This document shows positions 7,984 through 16,100 of a stretch of DNA of 64,000 nucleotides, piece by piece. This DNA is from Rikenella sp031551865. GTDB taxonomy: Bacteria; Bacteroidota; Bacteroidia; Bacteroidales; Rikenellaceae. A program made the position numbers and the translations under genes. Location of the stretch: the NCBI GenBank assembly GCA_031551865.1, contig JAVBMY010000005.1, positions 62,001 to 126,000 on the forward strand, in the 5' to 3' direction. The number at the start of each line of letters is the position of its first letter. The stretch's first letter is position 1. Below the pieces are notes generated by a model, which saw only the letters and a program-made list of their open reading frames with translations, was not told the DNA's origin and did not search any database.

Positions 7984-8361
7984 TTAGCCTATGTGCCGGG
8001 CGTATTGTTCGGCGGTCAGGAGCGTGTCGAGTTCGGCGGGGTTGGTCATTTTGATCTTGATCATCCAGCCTTCGCCATAGGGGTCTTTGTTGACGTTTTC
8101 GGGAGTACCTTCGAGCGCGGCGTTGAATTCGAGCACTTCGCCGCCCACGGGAATGAAAGCATCCGATACGGTCTTCACGGCTTCGATGGTGCCGAACACT
8201 TCGTCTTTAGCGAGGGTTTCGCCTTCGGTGGTGACGTCAACGAAGACGATCTCTCCGAGTTGCCCCTGGGCAAAATCGGTAATGCCGATGTAAGCGAACT
8301 CACCTTCGACGCGGATCCATTCGTGATCCTTTGAATACTTGAGGTTTGCGGGAATATTCAT
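7984..8361 (-). CDS. gcvH: Glycine cleavage system H protein
   Basis: A 125-residue lipoyl carrier that shuttles the aminomethyl group between the P, T and L proteins. The lipoylated Lys63 sits in the beta-turn motif EAVKTVSD. N-terminal KYSKDHEWIR and the GITDFAQGQLGEIVFVD block are diagnostic. The other gcv genes are not nearby, so the system is dispersed. A consensus promoter lies about 40 bases upstream. Confidence 0.97.
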   Translation of the reverse strand: MNIPANLKYSKDHEWIRVEGEFAYIGITDFAQGQLGEIVFVDVTTEGETLAKDEVFGTIEAVKTVSDAFIPVGGEVLEFNAALEGTPENVNKDPYGEGWMIKIKMTNPAELDTLLTAEQYARHIG

Positions 8362-8401
8362 AGCGTTTATGTTAGGTTTTTGCTTCAGTTCTAAGAAAGT
8401 T

Positions 8402-8432
8402 CAAAGGTATCCAATGATTTCCGGTTTTCCAA
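8402..8432 (-). promoter_or_regulatory. Promoter of gcvH
   Basis: On the minus strand TTG (8430-8432), a 20-base spacer and TACCTTTG (8402-8409) match the Bacteroidetes consensus and lie just upstream of the gcvH start at 8361. Confidence 0.7.
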
Positions 8433-8460
8433 CAGTTCAGTGTTAATTTATTAACAATTC

Positions 8461-9789
8461 TTACACGGCCATCAACCGGCGCAGCTTCTTTCGGAAAAGT
8501 CTTATGTACAGGATGGCCAGCACGGCAATGGCAGCCACGAATCCCACCCATAGTCCGGCCGGACCCATTTCCAGCGGGAAAGCACAGAGCCACCCCAACG
8601 GTACGGCAATGAAACCATAGGCCAGCAGCGAATAGACCATCGGGCGGTTCACTTCGGTGAGTCCGCGCAGGGCGCCCAGCACCACGGCTTGGATACCGTC
8701 GACGAGCATCAGCCCGGCGATGAAGTACAGCAGGTAGGCGGCAATGCCGACCACCGCCGCATCGCCCGAGAAGAGCCCGGCCAGCGGATAGGCGAAGATC
8801 ACCACGGCAACGGCGCCCACGACTTCGAACAGGATGGTGATGTTGAGCGACACGCGGGTCACGGTTTTCATATGCGCGTAGAGCCTGAGCCCGAAGTCCT
8901 GCGACACGCGGATCGTAGTGGCCGATGCCACGCCGATCACAATCATGAAACTGAACGAGGGGATGTTGATGGCGATCTGCTGTGCCGCCTGTGCCTCGGC
9001 GCCGAACAGCCCGGTCACCACGACCATGATGCTGAACGTGCCCATCTCGATGAGCATCTGTCCGGCAATGGGCACGCCGATGTTGAACAGGCGGCGCAGG
9101 TAGATGGCCCCGGTCTTCACCCGCCGAAACAGCGCAACGTAACGGCTGTATGATTCGTGTGTCAGGAACAGGCGCAGGTACATCAGCACCATCACCATAC
9201 GGGCCACAAAAGTCGCGGCTCCGGCCCCCACGGCACCCATGGCGGGCACGAACCACCACCCGTAGATGAACCAGAAGTTCAGCGCGATGTTCAGCAGGTT
9301 TCCTGCAAGGGTGATATTCATCGTGTGGCGCGTATTACCCAACCCTTCGAGCATCTGGCGTCCGTTGGCGGCCATCATCAGCGGAATCACCGAGGCGATC
9401 TGGAAATACATATACCCCCGGGCGATCGGCAACACTTCGGGATCCTGCCCGAGGTAGTCCATACCGAAGGTCAACAGCCCCAGCGCGGCCATCAGCACGA
9501 GCGAAATCACGCCGCCCAGCACCAGCGAATTCTTAAACAGGGTGGCCACACGCATCCGGTCGCCGCGCACCGAGCTGCGCCCGACAAGAGGAGTCAGGCC
9601 CATGGCAATGCCCAGACCGAACAACAACACGGGCCACGACAGCGAGTAGGCCAACGATATTCCGGCCAGCGGTACGGCACCGGTCAGGTGGCCGACCATC
9701 ACGGTGTCGACGATCTGTATCGAGAAGTTCCCGGCCTGGGCGACCACCACGGGCAGGGCGAGCTTGAGTATGGATCTGTATTCGGTCAT
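8461..9789 (-). CDS. MATE family efflux transporter
   Basis: A 442-residue inner-membrane protein with about 12 hydrophobic segments in two similar halves, as in multidrug and toxin extrusion (NorM-like) antiporters. The first helix has the family pattern LALPVVVAQ followed by DTVMVGHL, and the second half repeats an IGVPIAGQMLIEMGTF arrangement. Substrate and coupling ion are unknown. A longer frame opens 30 bases earlier, but the ATG at 9789 is preferred because a purine-rich ACGGAG stretch lies 7-8 bases upstream of it and the upstream residues look non-native. Confidence 0.92.
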   Translation of the reverse strand: MTEYRSILKLALPVVVAQAGNFSIQIVDTVMVGHLTGAVPLAGISLAYSLSWPVLLFGLGIAMGLTPLVGRSSVRGDRMRVATLFKNSLVLGGVISLVLMAALGLLTFGMDYLGQDPEVLPIARGYMYFQIASVIPLMMAANGRQMLEGLGNTRHTMNITLAGNLLNIALNFWFIYGWWFVPAMGAVGAGAATFVARMVMVLMYLRLFLTHESYSRYVALFRRVKTGAIYLRRLFNIGVPIAGQMLIEMGTFSIMVVVTGLFGAEAQAAQQIAINIPSFSFMIVIGVASATTIRVSQDFGLRLYAHMKTVTRVSLNITILFEVVGAVAVVIFAYPLAGLFSGDAAVVGIAAYLLYFIAGLMLVDGIQAVVLGALRGLTEVNRPMVYSLLAYGFIAVPLGWLCAFPLEMGPAGLWVGFVAAIAVLAILYIRLFRKKLRRLMAV

Positions 9790-9839
9790 TTTTAACTCCG
9801 TAATAATATACAATGTCATCGATGGCTCGGCCGGGCGGC

Positions 9840-10120
9840 ACGCTCAGGATGTCATCCTGGGGAGCAAGCCGGAGGAACTGGATGAAGAACCTTCGATGAA
9901 GACTTTACGGAACTATCCCGTTGAGTCTTGGGCGGCTTCTCAACGGGGCCTGCCGGGGTGCCCTGCTTCCCGCGACCGGGGCACCCGGGCGGCACGCAGC
10001 CCGCCTGCGGAGCCGGCCCCGGGTTGAGCCAAATGTTCAAGAGCAAACGGAATAATCACCCCACAGCTTTATTCCGGGAAGCTCCTGCGGCTTACGCCTC
10101 GGGATGATACCGTAGAAACC
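9840..10120. repeat. Degenerate palindromic repeat cluster
   Basis: The 470-base gap between the MATE gene and rplI holds no convincing gene. It contains decayed pieces of the dispersed repeat ends (GGATGTCATCCTGGGGAGC near 9847, CTCGGGATGAT near 10097, CTCGCAATAACG near 10137) and several GC-rich self-complementary runs around 9955-10025. It looks like an accumulation of old repeat insertions. Confidence 0.4.
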
Positions 10121-10190
10121 TCGTGCGCCGGTACACCTCGCAATAACGAGCAAGTCAACAAGGCACACTCGCTGTGGCGACGTATGTACC

Positions 10191-10233
10191 ACAGACAGGG
10201 CGCCCACCTCCGAAAGGTGGGCGCCCTGTCTGT
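10191..10233 (-). terminator. Hairpin at the end of the rpsF-rpsR-rplI operon
   Basis: A perfect 19-bp stem (ACAGACAGGGCGCCCACCT and its complement) around a 5-base loop, 27 bases beyond the rplI stop. There is no U-run after it on the minus strand, so it may act as a structural terminator or as a 3'-end stabiliser. Confidence 0.6.
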
Positions 10234-10259
10234 AACGAGTGCCTTTTTCTAAGGAGTGT

Positions 10260-10826
10260 TTATTCAGCGGCCTCTTCGGTTGCCGGGGTCTCTTCCGCGG
10301 CTGCCACTTCAGTCACTTCGGCTTTTTTGGCTTTAGGGGCTTTGGCCACTACGATGTCTTCGACTTCGTTGGGATCTACTTCGACGCTGTTCGAGATTAT
10401 GTTCAAGATAACTTCGGCGCGGATGTCGCGGTAGATTTTGACAAGAGCTTTATAAGTTCCGACTTCTTTGATAGCATCGAGTTTGATGTCGCGTTTGTCG
10501 ATTTCGAAACCTTTGGCGGCAAGGGCCTCTGCCACCAGGGCGGTGGTCACGGCGCCGAACAGGCGGCCTTTGACGCTGGTCTTGGTTCCGATCTCGATGG
10601 CGACAGCCGACATCTTTTCGGCCACTTTAGTGGCGTCGGCCACGATCTTGGCTTCTTTGTGGGCTTGCTGCTTGATCGTTTCGGCGAGTACTTTCTTGGC
10701 CGAGGCGGTAGCGGCCGAGGCCATTCCGCGGGGGATCAGGAAGTTGTTGGCGTAACCGGGTTTAACGTTTACGATCTGGTTTTTGTGGCCGAGGTTTTCG
10801 ACGTCTTGTTTCAGTATGATTTCCAT
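10260..10826 (-). CDS. rplI: 50S ribosomal protein L9
   Basis: A 188-residue L9. The N-terminal 23S-binding domain has MEIILKQDVENLGHK and the GYANNFLIPRG signature; a long helix joins it to the C-terminal domain. About 35 extra C-terminal residues rich in Ala, Glu and Lys make it longer than the ~150-residue E. coli protein, as is common in Bacteroidetes. It is last in the rpsF-rpsR-rplI operon, 14 bases after rpsR. Confidence 0.97.
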   Translation of the reverse strand: MEIILKQDVENLGHKNQIVNVKPGYANNFLIPRGMASAATASAKKVLAETIKQQAHKEAKIVADATKVAEKMSAVAIEIGTKTSVKGRLFGAVTTALVAEALAAKGFEIDKRDIKLDAIKEVGTYKALVKIYRDIRAEVILNIISNSVEVDPNEVEDIVVAKAPKAKKAEVTEVAAAEETPATEEAAE

Positions 10827-10840
10827 GTTCTCGGGCCTCC

Positions 10841-11113
10841 TTATTTCATTAAGTCAGTTACGAAGGGGAGCAGCGCGAGGTGGCGTGCGCGTTTTACGGC
10901 GGTGCTCACTTTCTTTTGGAATTTCTGCGAGGTTCCGGTCAGGCGGCGGGGAAGAATCTTGCCCTGCTCGTTGAGGAACTTTTTGAGGAATTCGGGATCT
11001 TTATAGTCAACGTACTTGATGCCTGCTTTTTTGAAACGGCAATACTTTTTCTTGCGTACATCGACCGAAACGGGGTTCAGGTATCTGATTTCTGATGCGG
11101 GTTGTGTTGCCAT
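10841..11113 (-). CDS. rpsR: 30S ribosomal protein S18
   Basis: A 90-residue S18. The motif YVDYKDPEFLKKFLNEQGKI and the following LPRRLTGTSQKFQKKV are diagnostic; the conserved C-terminal ARHLALLPFV is intact. S18 binds S6 on the 30S platform, and their genes are adjacent here (5 bases apart), as in most bacteria. Confidence 0.97.
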   Translation of the reverse strand: MATQPASEIRYLNPVSVDVRKKKYCRFKKAGIKYVDYKDPEFLKKFLNEQGKILPRRLTGTSQKFQKKVSTAVKRARHLALLPFVTDLMK

Positions 11114-11118
11114 TGTCG

Positions 11119-11472
11119 TTATTCGGTTTTAGCGGCTTTTTTCGAAGCGTTGATTGAGCGGCGTTTGTCAGCGTATTCGGCAGCGTACTTGTCGAGTTTG
11201 AAGGTAAGGAAGCGGATCACGCGCTCGTCGCGGCGGTACTGGGTTTCGATGGCTTCGATGATCGGGCCTTCGCCTTCGAACTCCATCAGGGTGTAGAATC
11301 CGGTCGACTTCTTTTGGATCGGGTAGGCAAGTTTTTTGAGCCCCCACTCTTCGGTGTGGGTCACTTTGCCTCCGTTCTCGGCGATGACGCCCTGGAATTT
11401 GCCCACCAGCTCTTTGAGCTGTACGTCCGACAGGACGGGTGTGGCAATGAAAACGGTTTCGTAACGGTTCAT
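11119..11472 (-). CDS. rpsF: 30S ribosomal protein S6
   Basis: A 117-residue S6. It begins MNRYETVFIATPVLSD and holds the conserved EEWGLKKLAYPIQKKSTGFY segment. It is the first gene of the rpsF-rpsR-rplI operon. A consensus promoter and a GC-rich leader hairpin lie upstream; the S6-S18 complex controls such operons in many bacteria by binding the leader. Confidence 0.97.
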   Translation of the reverse strand: MNRYETVFIATPVLSDVQLKELVGKFQGVIAENGGKVTHTEEWGLKKLAYPIQKKSTGFYTLMEFEGEGPIIEAIETQYRRDERVIRFLTFKLDKYAAEYADKRRSINASKKAAKTE

Positions 11473-11510
11473 TTTGTTTTGGTATTATTTTTGATTTGGT
11501 TTTATGTGCA

Positions 11511-11530
11511 TCCCGGTTTTCGGGCCGGGA
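11511..11530 (-). promoter_or_regulatory. Leader hairpin of rpsF, candidate S6:S18 autoregulatory site
   Basis: The minus-strand leader folds into a TCCCGG/CCGGGA stem with an 8-base loop that starts CCCG, about 40 bases before the rpsF start. S6:S18-binding leaders known in other phyla carry a CCG element in a loop or bulge of an rpsF leader hairpin; the match here is suggestive only. Confidence 0.35.
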
Positions 11531-11535
11531 GCCTG

Positions 11536-11565
11536 CAAAGGTACTCCTTTTTCACTAACTTCCAA
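11536..11565 (-). promoter_or_regulatory. Promoter of the rpsF-rpsR-rplI operon
   Basis: TTG (11563-11565), a 19-base spacer and TACCTTTG (11536-11543) on the minus strand match the Bacteroidetes consensus exactly, giving a leader of about 55 bases. Confidence 0.8.
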
Positions 11566-11931
11566 AACGAATTTAATCCCGGACACATACTTTTCTTTAC
11601 TCCGCATACGTTCTTACGTCATGCACTCCCAAGCAGGAACTAGATACGGGATCACAGGATAACTTCCTCTGCCATACGCCTTTTCATGCAAGATTTCCCT
11701 GGCTCCAAAGCTGTTATTCACAGCAAGCTCTATCATTGAATGATAAAAACAGTACGCAAAGGCTTTTTTTTGATTATTAACAATAGAAAGGCGAACCACG
11801 TAAAGTTATTTGATTTAACTTTGCAACTCGAATACCCTTTTATAAACAGAATTACGACAGATAAGAACAATTAACCCTGAAAAGTCTAACACCGGTTGCC
11901 CACCCGATCTAAGCTGATCCAACTGACAACG
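11566..11931. other. Divergent intergenic region
   Basis: This 366-base, AT-rich gap separates the rpsF operon (minus) from the AraC-type gene (plus). A TAACTTTG (11816-11823) fits a -7 box for the AraC gene and would give a leader of about 100 bases; no clear -33 TTG is present at the right distance. A short minus-strand frame at 11614-11799 has no recognisable features and is not called. Confidence 0.45.
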
Positions 11932-12924
11932 ATGAAAAAAGAACCTAAAAAAACCAAAAACCCGAAAGCGGCCGCCACCTGGAACGCATCTTACCCCGAG
12001 ATGCCCATACAGCCGGGACCCAACTACGACCTTACCCCATCGGCAACCGCATCGTTACTGGTCGCCCAGCGGGCGGCAGCCGCAGCACGCCCCTTGCGCC
12101 AACTCATCACCAACGCATTCAGCGGCCCCTATTGGATCGAGCTGACCGACAACCAGGTCGGCTACGTGCAGCAGGGCATGAAGATCATCCGGTACAGCCA
12201 CGCCACCTATTCCGTGAACCGCGGCGAAGTGTTCTTCCTGTCGCCGGGCCGCCACTACGTCGAGAATGTGCCGGCCGGCAATGACCCCTACCGCGAAACC
12301 ACTATCAACTTCAGCAACCAGATGATGGCCGACGCCATATCGGCCCTTGTGTCGGTCTACGGCATCGAAGTGCGCAAGCCGCAGACCGGACGCCTCGACC
12401 CGTCGATCGCTCACGTCAACACGCAGGTCTGGCCCGAAATGCAACTTTTCTTCGAATCGCTGTTCCCATACGTGAATGCTGAAATCGCGACCCCCGAGAA
12501 ACCGGCGATATCGCAGGAGATGTTGCGGCTCAAGCTGGCCGAATTCGCCTATATGGTGCTCTCTCACCGCGAATACGGCATGCAGCACAAGATCCTCCAG
12601 TGCGTCGACCGCATCAGCGATCCGTTCGAAGCCATCATCCGCGCCTCGGTGTTCGAAGACCTCAGCCTCGAAGAGCTGGCCGCCCGCTCGAACAAAAGCC
12701 TCACCTCGTTCAAGAACGATTTCCAGCGCGTATTCGGCGACACCCCCCACCGCTGGATCGTGAAGCAACGCCTGCTCCATGCCCGCCTGCTTACGGTCTC
12801 GACCTCGAAGCCCATTTCGCAGATCGGGTTCGAGTGCAAGTTCGACAACACCTCGCACTTCATCAAACTGTTCAAGCGCGAATTCGGCATCACCCCCCTC
12901 GCCATGCGCAAGAACAAGAAATAA
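11932..12924 (+). CDS. AraC family transcriptional regulator
   Basis: A 330-residue regulator with a variable N-terminal ligand or dimerisation domain (~30-225) and a C-terminal AraC double helix-turn-helix (~235-330). The first HTH lies around LSLEELAARSNKSLTSFKND and the second carries ISQIGFECKFDNTSHFIKLF followed by the family signature FKREFGITPLAMR. The N-terminus (KKEPKKTKNPKA) is lysine-rich and probably disordered. The target is unknown; it is transcribed alone, ending at a strong terminator. A TTG 36 bases upstream is in frame, but the ATG at 11932 is preferred. Confidence 0.9.
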   Translation: MKKEPKKTKNPKAAATWNASYPEMPIQPGPNYDLTPSATASLLVAQRAAAAARPLRQLITNAFSGPYWIELTDNQVGYVQQGMKIIRYSHATYSVNRGEVFFLSPGRHYVENVPAGNDPYRETTINFSNQMMADAISALVSVYGIEVRKPQTGRLDPSIAHVNTQVWPEMQLFFESLFPYVNAEIATPEKPAISQEMLRLKLAEFAYMVLSHREYGMQHKILQCVDRISDPFEAIIRASVFEDLSLEELAARSNKSLTSFKNDFQRVFGDTPHRWIVKQRLLHARLLTVSTSKPISQIGFECKFDNTSHFIKLFKREFGITPLAMRKNKK

Positions 12925-12952
12925 CACCCGGCCCGGCCGCGTCCCTCAGAGA

Positions 12953-12985
12953 GAGGCCCGGTACGCTGCAAAGCGTGCCGGCCTC
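12953..12985 (+). terminator. Intrinsic terminator of the AraC-type gene
   Basis: GAGGCC...GGTACGCT pairs with AGCGTGCC...GGCCTC with one bulge, and is followed by a run of six T. It lies 29 bases after the stop codon and just before the rsgA promoter. Confidence 0.85.
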
Positions 12986-12997
12986 TTTTTTATTTGC

Positions 12998-13005
12998 TAC
13001 CTTTG
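12998..13005 (+). promoter_or_regulatory. -7 box of the rsgA operon
   Basis: TACCTTTG matches the Bacteroidetes -7 consensus, and the start codon at 13015 lies only 10 bases after it. The transcript must therefore be leaderless or nearly so, and the earlier in-frame TTG at 12994 cannot be the start. Confidence 0.65.
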
Positions 13006-13014
13006 TACCCTGAG

Positions 13015-13938
13015 ATGGAAAACAGCTTCGAAGGCATAGTCACCAAGAGCACCGGCAGTTTCTATTCGGTACTCGACACAGCCACCCGGCAAACGGTGCG
13101 CTGCCGTATCCGCGGCGTGCTCCGGCTCGAAGGTATACGCACCACCAACCCCGCCGTCGTGGGCGACCGTGTGCGCGTAGAGTTCGAGGATACGGGCGAG
13201 GGCGTGATCGCCGAAGTGCTTCCGCGCCGGAACTACATCATCCGCCGCTCATCGAACCTCTCGCACGAGGCCCACGTGATCGCGGCCAACATCGACACGG
13301 CCTACCTGGTCGTCACGCTGCAACAACCCCGCACCACCCCCGAATTCATCGACCGGTTCCTGGTCACCGCCGAAGCTTATCACATCCCGGCCGTGATCCT
13401 GCTCAACAAAGCCGACCTGCTCGCGCCCGGCGAAGCCGACGAATTCATCGCCATTTACGCCCAGGCCGGTTACGAAGTCGTCCGCATCGCGGCCCTCACG
13501 GGCGAAGGCATCGATGCCCTGCGCGAGCGGATGCAGGGACGCACATCGCTGCTGAGCGGCAACAGCGGCGTGGGTAAGTCCACGCTCATCTCGGCCCTCG
13601 ATCCCGCACTAAAACCCCGCACCGGCGAAATCTCGGCCTACCACCAGCGGGGCAAACACACCACTACTTTCTCGGAAATATTCCAGTTCGGCGATAGCGG
13701 CCTGATCATCGACACCCCCGGCATCAAAGGCTTCGGGCTGGTGGACATCGCTCCCGAAGAGATCGCCCGCTATTTCCCCGACCTGTTCCGGTTCGCACCG
13801 CAGTGCCGGTTCTACAACTGCACCCATGCCCACGAGCCCGGCTGCGCCGTGACCGATGCCGTGGAACGGGGCGAGATCAGCGCGTCGCGCTACGAAAGTT
13901 ATCTTAAAATGCTCGAAGACGATGGAAAGTACCGATAA
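13015..13938 (+). CDS. rsgA: Ribosome small-subunit maturation GTPase RsgA
   Basis: A 307-residue circularly permuted GTPase that acts late in 30S assembly. An N-terminal OB-fold (~1-70) is followed by the permuted GTPase motifs: G4 LNKAD, then G1 GNSGVGKS, then G3 DTPGIKGFG. The C-terminal zinc domain shows Cys and His ligands in QCRFYNC-THAHEPGC. Start chosen at ATG 13015, which yields MENSFEG and lies just after the promoter. It is the first gene of an operon; the next gene starts inside its last codons, in another frame. Confidence 0.96.
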   Translation: MENSFEGIVTKSTGSFYSVLDTATRQTVRCRIRGVLRLEGIRTTNPAVVGDRVRVEFEDTGEGVIAEVLPRRNYIIRRSSNLSHEAHVIAANIDTAYLVVTLQQPRTTPEFIDRFLVTAEAYHIPAVILLNKADLLAPGEADEFIAIYAQAGYEVVRIAALTGEGIDALRERMQGRTSLLSGNSGVGKSTLISALDPALKPRTGEISAYHQRGKHTTTFSEIFQFGDSGLIIDTPGIKGFGLVDIAPEEIARYFPDLFRFAPQCRFYNCTHAHEPGCAVTDAVERGEISASRYESYLKMLEDDGKYR

Positions 13939-14767
13939 GACGACCGTCGCAGCAACGAAAGAGGCAACGGCGAAAGTCTTGCCATCGGACGGGCTTCGCG
14001 CAAGCGCGGCAAAAATTCTGCAATCGGACGAGCTTCGTACGATTGCGGCAACCCTATCGCTGTCCGAACTACAGGCACGTATCGATTACCTGGCCGCATT
14101 CGTCCTGCCCGAACGGTTCGGCTCGCTGGCGCGCCGCCTCGAAGACCGTACCCGCTATATGGCGCTCTGCCTCGAAGAGATATTCTACCCCCACAACGCC
14201 AGTGCGGCGATCCGCAGCGCCGAAGCCTTCGGGATCCAGGAGCTGCACGCCGTCGAGAGTTACACCCGGTTCCGGCCCAGCGTCCACGTGGTGCGCGGCA
14301 GCGACCAGTGGATCGACCTCACTCGGTGGAATTCCACGCCGGAACTCGTTGGCCACCTGCGCGGCAAAGGCTACCGGATTGTCGTCGCTTCGCCGCACGA
14401 AGGCGGCACTACCCCATCGGCATTCCCCGTCGCCGAAGGGCCCTTCGCCCTGTTCCTCGGCACCGAGAAAACCGGAGCGTCCGAGGAATTAATGGCCACG
14501 GCCGACGGTTTCATCCACATCCCTATGGTCGGTTTCGTCGAGAGCCTCAACATCTCGGTTTCGGCGGCCATACTGGCCCAACGGCTGACCGAACGCATCC
14601 GCGAAGAGCTCCCCGCCGCAGCATGGCAACTCGACGGGCACGACAAGGCCGGACTGTTGTTCTGCTGGCTGATGAAATCGATCCGCGACTCGCAGCGCAT
14701 CCTCCACAAACAATTTCCGCCCGAACGAACCGGGCAAACCGAACGGCCCTCCCGATCCCCGAAATGA
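13922..14767 (+). CDS. trmH: tRNA/rRNA 2'-O-methyltransferase, TrmH-like (SPOUT)
   Basis: A 281-residue SPOUT methyltransferase. The three knot motifs are visible: NASAAIRSAEAFG, LFLGTEKTGAS and LNISVSAAILAQRL. The overall pattern is that of TrmH, which methylates the ribose of G18 in tRNA; the exact target is inferred. The first ~45 residues precede the family core and contain an imperfect direct repeat of about 13 residues (SDGLRASAAK... and SDELRTIAAT...), also visible in the DNA. The chosen ATG overlaps the end of rsgA by 17 bases, and the stop overlaps the start of dusB as ATGA, so translation is probably coupled. Confidence 0.85.
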   Translation: MESTDKTTVAATKEATAKVLPSDGLRASAAKILQSDELRTIAATLSLSELQARIDYLAAFVLPERFGSLARRLEDRTRYMALCLEEIFYPHNASAAIRSAEAFGIQELHAVESYTRFRPSVHVVRGSDQWIDLTRWNSTPELVGHLRGKGYRIVVASPHEGGTTPSAFPVAEGPFALFLGTEKTGASEELMATADGFIHIPMVGFVESLNISVSAAILAQRLTERIREELPAAAWQLDGHDKAGLLFCWLMKSIRDSQRILHKQFPPERTGQTERPSRSPK

Positions 14768-15786
14768 AAATAGGACCCCTCGATCTCGGTCCTCTGCCGT
14801 TGGCGCTGGCACCGATGGAAGACGTCACCGACGCTTCGTTCCGCCTGATCTGCAAAGAGTTCGGCGCCGACCTGATGTACACCGAGTTCATTTCGAGTGA
14901 CGGGCTGATCCGCGACGCCCGCAAATCACTCGAAAAACTTCGGATATTACCCGAAGAGCGCCCCATCGGCATTCAGCTTTACGGCCACGAAATCGAACCC
15001 ATGGTCGAGGCTGCCCTGCGCGCCGAAGCGGCCGGGCCGGAACTGATCGATATTAATTTCGGGTGCCCCGTCAACAAGATCGCCGGGCGCGGGGCAGGCA
15101 GCGGCATGATGCGCGACGTACCGAAGATGGTCGAAATGACCCGGCGCATCGTCGAAGCCGTGCGGCTTCCGGTGACTGTCAAAACCCGGCTGGGCTGGGA
15201 CGAACAAAGCAAAAACATCGAGGAAATCGCCCTGCGCCTGCAAGACGCGGGAATCGCCGCACTCACCATCCACGGGCGGACGCGGTCGCAGATGTACCGC
15301 GGCGAGGCCGACTGGACGCTCATCAGTGCCGTGAAAAACAACCCCCTGATGAAGATCCCCATTATCGGCAACGGCGACATCACCAGCGGCCCCAAAGCGC
15401 GCGAATACGCCGACCGCTACGGCATCGACGGACTGATGATCGGGCGCGCCACCTTCGGCCGTCCCTGGATCTTCCGCGAGGTGCGTCATTTCCTCGCCAC
15501 GGGCGAAGAACTGCTTCAACCGAGCATTACGGAACGCTGTTCGCTGGCCCGCCGCCACCTGGCCTTATCGGTAGCGTTCAAGGGCGAGCGCACGGGAGTG
15601 CTGGAACTGCGCCGCCACCTGAGCTGCTATTTCAAAGGGTTGCCCGACTTCAAGGAGACCCGCGTGCGGTTGGTGACCGAACCCTCGCCCGAAGGAGTCT
15701 TGTCGCTACTGAACGAGATCGAGGCCCGCTGGGGCGATTACGACGTGAGCCAGGTTGTACCTCCGCCGGTCTATCCGCCACAGTAG
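14764..15786 (+). CDS. dusB: tRNA-dihydrouridine synthase (DusB-like)
   Basis: A 340-residue FMN enzyme that reduces uridine to dihydrouridine in the tRNA D-loop. A TIM barrel begins LALAPMEDVTDASFR; the catalytic Cys101 is in INFGCPVNKI, and later FMN-binding segments HGRTRSQMYRG, IPIIGNGDI and GLMIGRATFGRPW are intact. The start ATG at 14764 overlaps the TGA of the upstream methyltransferase, which closes an operon of three factors that act on tRNA or the ribosome. Bacteroidetes Dus proteins are usually named DusB; the modified positions are not deducible. Confidence 0.93.
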   Translation: MKIGPLDLGPLPLALAPMEDVTDASFRLICKEFGADLMYTEFISSDGLIRDARKSLEKLRILPEERPIGIQLYGHEIEPMVEAALRAEAAGPELIDINFGCPVNKIAGRGAGSGMMRDVPKMVEMTRRIVEAVRLPVTVKTRLGWDEQSKNIEEIALRLQDAGIAALTIHGRTRSQMYRGEADWTLISAVKNNPLMKIPIIGNGDITSGPKAREYADRYGIDGLMIGRATFGRPWIFREVRHFLATGEELLQPSITERCSLARRHLALSVAFKGERTGVLELRRHLSCYFKGLPDFKETRVRLVTEPSPEGVLSLLNEIEARWGDYDVSQVVPPPVYPPQ

Positions 15787-15932
15787 GCCTTCCCGCGTTT
15801 CTTTCGGTTCCCGCCCCAAACCACCGTCGTCCGACGGAGGATCGACCCGCCCGAGCAACACAGCAACACGCATTCGCGAGTCTTATCTCCCGGCATTGGC
15901 GGTGGAATTTTTCACATTTTTCGGCCGGCTAT

Positions 15933-15962
15933 TTGGAGTGAATAGAAAAATGTTTACTTTTG
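15933..15962 (+). promoter_or_regulatory. Promoter of tRNA-Asn
   Basis: TTG (15933-15935), a 19-base spacer and TACTTTTG (15955-15962) match the Bacteroidetes consensus, 65 bases before the mature 5' end of the tRNA. Confidence 0.75.
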
Positions 15963-16026
15963 CACCTGCATTTCCCCCGAAGCACCGGACTGCACAGGCC
16001 AGGCCAAAGGGAAAATGCGAAGAAAT

Positions 16027-16100
16027 TCCTTGTTAGCTCAGTTGGTTAGAGCACCTGACTGTTAATCAGGGGGTCCTAGGTTCAAGTCCTAGACAAGGAG
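16027..16100 (+). tRNA. tRNA-Asn (GTT)
   Basis: A 74-nt cloverleaf: acceptor TCCTTGT/ACAAGGA, D-arm GCTC/GAGC, anticodon stem CCTGA/TCAGG with loop CTGTTAA (anticodon GTT), T-arm CTAGG/CCTAG with TTCAAGT. A recombinase remnant abuts its 3' end on the opposite strand. Confidence 0.97.

Noticed and set aside
11614..11799. A 61-codon minus-strand frame in the rpsF/AraC gap
   Set aside because: No signal, motif or promoter, and AT-rich composition that makes chance frames common.
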